Shown: positions 60,596-64,000 of the stretch, piece after piece | Layout: each line of letters begins with the position of its first letter | Numbering within the stretch: the stretch's first letter is position 1 | Assembly (NCBI GenBank): GCA_964604875.1 | Contig: CAZSAC010000002.1 | Location: forward strand, 1-64,000 | Direction of reading: 5' to 3' | DNA: 64,000 nucleotides | Source: JAVVSR01 sp964604875 | GTDB taxonomy: Bacteria > Bacillota > Clostridia > Christensenellales > CAG-917 | Notes under the pieces: generated by a model | Seen by the model: the letters and a program-made list of their open reading frames with translations, nothing else | What the model was told of the DNA's origin: nothing | Databases searched by the model: none | Program-made: the position numbers and the translations under genes

Positions 60596-60691
60596 AATTG
60601 TTGTTCCTCCTGCCCTTATGGCCTACGCATATGTATGCGCGCGTATAATTTTTATAAAAAAATGTCTAGCGACACATACCGCTATAGATAT
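60596..60691 (-). promoter_or_regulatory. Leader of the giant surface protein operon
   Basis: About 90 transcribed bases. Near the middle CGCAT-ACAT-ATGCG (minus strand, 60625-60640) can form a short hairpin in an alternating GCGCGC/TATG stretch; GGAGGAACAATT precedes the ATG. With the promoters on both sides it fills the 308-bp gap between divergent genes. Confidence 0.4.
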
Positions 60692-60721
60692 AATATACAA
60701 GATAAGTAAATACAATGTCAA
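60692..60721 (-). promoter_or_regulatory. Promoter of the giant surface protein operon
   Basis: Minus-strand -35 TTGACA (60716-60721, perfect), 18-bp spacer, -10 TATATT (60692-60697). Confidence 0.65.
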
Positions 60722-60838
60722 GTGAAATGCAAAAATCCTTTTCCAAAAAAATGGTTTTTTGTCGAAATATACGGGGTTTTTAAAAAAAATTTAAAAAAAA
60801 TAATATAAATTTGAAATGAAATCTAAGGGCAAAAATAG

Positions 60839-60866
60839 TTGATAATAATTTAAAAAATGGTATACT
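60839..60866 (+). promoter_or_regulatory. Promoter of the YitT gene
   Basis: -35 TTGATA (60839-60844), 16-bp spacer, -10 TATACT (60861-60866). Confidence 0.6.
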
Positions 60867-60903
60867 ATAATCGCATACAGAGTTTAACTTTTGGAGGTTA
60901 AAT

Positions 60904-61932
60904 ATGAGCGAAAACCACAACGAAAACGCACCTATTGAGGAAACACAAACAACAGCGGACGCGACAGAGACGAACAGCTCTGCCGATGGAGCTTGTCCTC
61001 AAAAACCGTGGTATTTAAGCGAAAAGCCAAAGCTGACGTTTACGGAATATTTGTCCAAATCGGAGATATTATTACAAATAGTGGTAATATTGGTTACCAG
61101 CATAATGCGCGGTTTGTCGTTGAGCGTGTTCGCCGTGCCGAACAGGCTTTCGTTGGGAGGCATAGCGGGGATAGCGTCCATACTATATAACGCTCTTGGA
61201 TGGAACGTAGCATTAACCACGTTTGTAATGAACATTCCGTTGTTAATCCTGTCATTTTTCTATATAAACAAGCGATTTTGCATTTTGACCACCATAGCGA
61301 CCTTTTTGACGTCGGGCGCAATCGAAGTAATAGATATAATGGTTTCCAAGGGATATTTGTTTGTATTTACCGACGACATATTTGTAGCGGCGTTGATGTC
61401 GGGGGCGCTGACGGGTGTTGCCGTAAGCTGGCTTTTCAAGGTGAATTGCAGCGCAGGCGGCACGGATATTATGGGTCTTTTGGTGCAAAACAGAGCGCCG
61501 AATTTCAAGGTAGTATATCTGACGTTTTTCCTTAACGCAATCATCAACATAATAACTGGCTGGGTGTTCAAAGATTTTGCGGTTGCGATATATTCGTTCA
61601 TCTGCATATTTGTTATATCCTACACGTCCGACCTAGTCCAGCGAGGGCTTGTATCGACGGTGGAAGTTAAAATTATCACGTCGGAGACGCAGCAAATATC
61701 CGACTATATCATAAACGGCTTGCACAGAGGATTGACGTTGCTAAACTCTAAGGGGATGTTCACCGGGCAAGAGCACCCGTATTTGATATGTATAGTCCGC
61801 AAGCGTCAGCTAAATAACCTCAAACGCGTGATAAAAAATATTGACCCGCACGCCTTCATATATATAACCGAGGTATACGACACAATCGGCAACGGTTTTG
61901 ATAATCGGGTGACGCCAAGCTCAAAGCTGTAA
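60904..61932 (+). CDS. YitT family membrane protein (DUF161 + DUF2179)
   Basis: 342 residues. A polar acidic N-terminus (1-50), five or six helices with LGGIAGIASILYNALGWN and CSAGGTDIMGLLVQ (DUF161), and a C-terminal DUF2179 domain (about 245-330; VEVKIITSETQQISDYI and YITEVYDTIGNGF). The family is widespread in Firmicutes with poorly known transport roles. Ile is coded mostly by ATA and Leu often by TTG, and GTG, TCG and GCG codons are frequent, unlike groEL or the pot genes, which prefer ATT/ATC. SD TTTTGGAGG. Confidence 0.93.
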   Translation: MSENHNENAPIEETQTTADATETNSSADGACPQKPWYLSEKPKLTFTEYLSKSEILLQIVVILVTSIMRGLSLSVFAVPNRLSLGGIAGIASILYNALGWNVALTTFVMNIPLLILSFFYINKRFCILTTIATFLTSGAIEVIDIMVSKGYLFVFTDDIFVAALMSGALTGVAVSWLFKVNCSAGGTDIMGLLVQNRAPNFKVVYLTFFLNAIINIITGWVFKDFAVAIYSFICIFVISYTSDLVQRGLVSTVEVKIITSETQQISDYIINGLHRGLTLLNSKGMFTGQEHPYLICIVRKRQLNNLKRVIKNIDPHAFIYITEVYDTIGNGFDNRVTPSSKL

Positions 61933-61963
61933 GATAAATCAAAAACCTTTTAACATTACAAAA

Positions 61964-61995
61964 ACAAGCGCCTCTAATATAGTGGCGTTTTTTAT
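61964..61995 (+). terminator. Terminator of the YitT gene
   Basis: CGCCTCTA (61969-61976) and TAGTGGCG (61980-61987) form a stem with one T-T mismatch, followed by TTTTTTAT. Confidence 0.75.
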
Positions 61996-62028
61996 ATCAT
62001 TTTTTTGACCAAAAACATAAACTATAGA

Positions 62029-62196
62029 ATGAAACTAACGGATATGACAGCGTCGGAAATCGGGCAGTTGTCTGTGGCAATCGCAGATATTTTGGCGCGG
62101 TGTTCGGATTGTGACGGAGAAATAGAGCTTATTTTGCGACTGCTGAATTTAATCAGAGAAAATTTGGCATTGCAATATTTAAAAAAGTGCAAATAA
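62029..62196 (+). CDS. Small protein of unknown function (55 residues)
   Basis: From ATG 62029: MKLTDMTASEIGQLSVAIAD, then two likely helices with CSDCDGEIELILRLLNL and a basic end. An in-frame TTG lies at 62005. No strong Shine-Dalgarno. The amphipathic pattern and clean stop suggest a real protein, but the family is not recognised and it could be chance. Confidence 0.4.
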   Translation: MKLTDMTASEIGQLSVAIADILARCSDCDGEIELILRLLNLIRENLALQYLKKCK

Positions 62197-62238
62197 TGTG
62201 CTGTCAGAAACGCTATCTTTTATGTCAAGGTGACGCTT

Positions 62239-63720
62239 TTACTGTTCCTTATTGAAAAGTTTAATTGAAGGGATAATATCACGGTTTGAAATAAAGCTTT
62301 TGATAATAGCTTTATAATTTTGATAGGTTTGAGGCAGACGCCATTGCCAGTTTCCGAAAAAGGTTGACGGAGTGTTCATTTTGGCGCGATTATCTAGGCA
62401 CAAATAGTCTTGCATTGGAATAACAGCTAGGTTTGAAACGCTGTTTAAAACGCAACGTATGCCCGAATACACGGGGTTTGCGCTTTGCCCTACAACCTTT
62501 TCATATTCGGCTTTAGCCTTAGTATCCAGGGCGTTGTACCACCCTAAAAGTGTTTCGTTGTCGTGCGTACCCGTATAATATACCGTGTTTTCGTCCAGGA
62601 CGTTTTGCGGCAAATATTCGTTTTCTGCTTTTCCGTCAAAGGCAAACTGTAAAACCTTCATTCCGGGGAAACAACTTTTTTTCAGCAGTTTTCGTACTGC
62701 TGGCGTAATAATGCCCAAATCCTCGGCGATAATGCGCCCCGAAACCTCTTTTGATATGCCCTCAAACACTTGCAAGCCCACGCCCTTTGTCCATTTGCCC
62801 TCTTTGGCGGTGGTTGCCAAATACGGGATTTCAAAATAGCTTTCAAACGCGCGGAAATGGTCTATGCGGATTTTGTCAAAATATTTCAAGCTATGCAAGA
62901 TACGTCTATGCCACCACGAAAAGCCGTCTGCTTTCATCGCGCGGAAGTCGTAAATCGGATTCCCCCAAAGCTGACCGTCCTCGGCAAAGTAATCGGGCGG
63001 AACGCCTGCCACAGTCTTAGGGTAAAGCTTATCGTCAAGCTTGAAAAGCTGCGGATTCGCCCAAACGTCGGCGCTGTCGTAAGCGACGTAAAAAGGCATA
63101 TCCCCTATAAGCTCAATGTTACGTGATTTGGCATAATTCACAAGCGCGCACATCTGCAAATCAAAGTAATATTGCGTAAATTTCCAAAAGCTTATTTCGT
63201 GCGCAAGTGCGCAACCGTCCATAATAGACAAGTTTTTGCGTACGGCGAACTCTTTCGGAAAGCCTATCCAAGCCACAGAGCCGAATTTTGTCTTTAGCGC
63301 CATAAAGCTTGCGTAATCTTCCAACCACTCAGCCGACTGCGCAACAAAGCTTTCATAGGCTTTATCGGGCTTAAAACGCTCAAAAGCCTTGCGCAATAGC
63401 GCAACTTTATAGTAATACTGCGCGCCGTAATCAACAATAGAGCTTTGCCACGGAAAGCGGTCAACCTCCAAAGAAGTCAAAAGTCCGCCGTCAATAAGCA
63501 AGTCCAAGTCAATGAAATAGGGATTGCCCGCAAACGCCGACGGCGATTGATATGGCGAATCGCCAAATGATGTGGGATTAATCGGAAGCATCTGCCAGCA
63601 GGTAATGCCGACGTCCGCCAAAAAATCTATAAAGTTATAAGCCTCTTTGCCAAGCGTACCAATGCCGTAATTGGACGGCAAACAGGACACATGCAAAAGC
63701 GCGCCGTTTAGTCTAGTCAT
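62239..63720 (-). CDS. malQ: 4-alpha-glucanotransferase (amylomaltase)
   Basis: 493 residues from ATG 63718-63720; the frame is open upstream, but MTRLNGALLHVSCLPSNYGI is the family start. GH77 motifs: SPSAFAGNPYFIDLD, catalytic Asp in IRIDHFRAFESYFEIP, Glu in IIAEDLGIITP, and GTHDNETLLGWY. It rearranges maltodextrins in glycogen or starch use. It overlaps the upstream metalloprotease-like gene by 8 bp and has no clear Shine-Dalgarno, so coupling is likely. No hairpin terminator was seen after the stop. Confidence 0.95.
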   Translation of the reverse strand: MTRLNGALLHVSCLPSNYGIGTLGKEAYNFIDFLADVGITCWQMLPINPTSFGDSPYQSPSAFAGNPYFIDLDLLIDGGLLTSLEVDRFPWQSSIVDYGAQYYYKVALLRKAFERFKPDKAYESFVAQSAEWLEDYASFMALKTKFGSVAWIGFPKEFAVRKNLSIMDGCALAHEISFWKFTQYYFDLQMCALVNYAKSRNIELIGDMPFYVAYDSADVWANPQLFKLDDKLYPKTVAGVPPDYFAEDGQLWGNPIYDFRAMKADGFSWWHRRILHSLKYFDKIRIDHFRAFESYFEIPYLATTAKEGKWTKGVGLQVFEGISKEVSGRIIAEDLGIITPAVRKLLKKSCFPGMKVLQFAFDGKAENEYLPQNVLDENTVYYTGTHDNETLLGWYNALDTKAKAEYEKVVGQSANPVYSGIRCVLNSVSNLAVIPMQDYLCLDNRAKMNTPSTFFGNWQWRLPQTYQNYKAIIKSFISNRDIIPSIKLFNKEQ

Positions 63721-64000
63721 CGCAAGGGGAATTATGAGTAACGGCTTTTCCAAGCCTATTTGCCCAGTTTTCGGGGAAACGTGAGCAGTATTTAACGCCA
63801 TTATCCAGTCTAATGGCTTTGCATTTTTTTGAATTGCACCAAATATATGAGGGAATACCCACAACAAACATATAAAAAACGCCGAAAATCAACGATTGAA
63901 TGGTATGCCCGTATTCGTGCACGGAGACAGGCTCAATGTAGTCGTCGCCCCGTTTCCCGCAGACGAAGATAAACGGCCCGAGCGACACTCCGCCCCAGTT
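63713..64000 (-). CDS. HEYGH metalloprotease-like membrane protein, 5' end cut by window edge
   Basis: The reading frame runs off the right edge (first codons seen encode NWGGVSLGPFIFV), so only the last 95 residues or so are visible. HEYGHTIQS is an HExxH zinc motif and is followed by a hydrophobic segment (LIFGVFYMFVVGIPSYIW), then FPENWANRLGKA near the end. It resembles small Firmicutes membrane proteins with this motif whose role is unknown. A GTG at 63986-63988 is probably not the real start. Confidence 0.75.
   Translation of the reverse strand, partial: NWGGVSLGPFIFVCGKRGDDYIEPVSVHEYGHTIQSLIFGVFYMFVVGIPSYIWCNSKKCKAIRLDNGVKYCSRFPENWANRLGKAVTHNSPCDD

Noticed and set aside
62197..62238. 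Terminator after malQ
   Set aside because: Only a 4-bp GTCA/TGAC stem without a U tract is visible.

Overview
The window looks like a stretch of the chromosome of a low-GC, single-membrane bacterium of the Bacillota, most likely an uncultured Clostridia of the gut type. The evidence is the block ylxM-ffh-rpsP-khpA-rimM-trmD-rbgA-rnhB, the recR-ybaB-dnaX block, a CIRCE-controlled groESL operon, strong GGAGG ribosome binding sites, TTGACA/TATAAT promoters, and many U-tailed hairpin terminators. GC content looks near 40 % by eye; it was not computed. I saw no rRNA, tRNA, CRISPR array, insertion sequence or prophage. The assignment below class level is inference.

Layout. 1-7.9 kb (minus strand) carries ribosome and RNA-maturation genes and SRP, with rplS split off under its own promoter and followed by a lipoprotein-like, multi-pass glycosyltransferase. 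7.9-9.6 kb is an ABC-2 transporter with an AbrB-type regulator gene at the head of its operon. 9.75-12 kb (plus) is serC-serA. 12-15 kb has two unidentified membrane proteins and a PflX-type radical SAM protein. 14.9-18.2 kb is pgsA-valS. 18.4-22.1 kb is an MFS transporter and a GH3 glycosidase. 22.2-28.5 kb (minus) holds a metabolic and housekeeping cluster (aminotransferase, tyrS, yigZ, ilvE, then recX and nnr). 28.7-30.4 kb (plus) is a NifU-like scaffold with a GGGtGRT-family protein. 30.6-34.5 kb is dnaX-ybaB-recR, a SPOR-like membrane protein and dCMP deaminase. 34.7-36.7 kb is groESL. 36.9-42 kb is a polyamine transport operon with its XRE-cupin regulator. 42.1-44.6 kb has a short-chain dehydrogenase and two DUF1508 proteins. 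44.8-47.2 kb is convergent upp and uraA, the latter behind an apparent leader-peptide attenuator. 47.3-60.6 kb is occupied by two giant MBG/YDG-repeat surface proteins. 60.9-64 kb has a YitT protein, a small ORF, malQ and the end of a HEYGH metalloprotease-like gene.

How the parts fit. Several units have readable local control: upp and uraA handle uracil salvage and uptake, with uraA probably attenuated according to pyrimidine supply; the pot operon has its own regulator and a structured leader; the AbrB-like gene has a direct-repeat operator on its own promoter; GH3 has a perfect palindrome on its promoter; groESL has CIRCE. Intrinsic terminators separate nearly all convergent units.

The most notable points are the pyrBI-like attenuator upstream of uraA, the NifU-like/GGGtGRT pair of unknown function, the two giant cell-surface proteins with an unrecognised tandem repeat, a lipoprotein-GT-C fusion behind rplS, and a promoter whose start point lies inside an upstream operon's terminator (ylxM).
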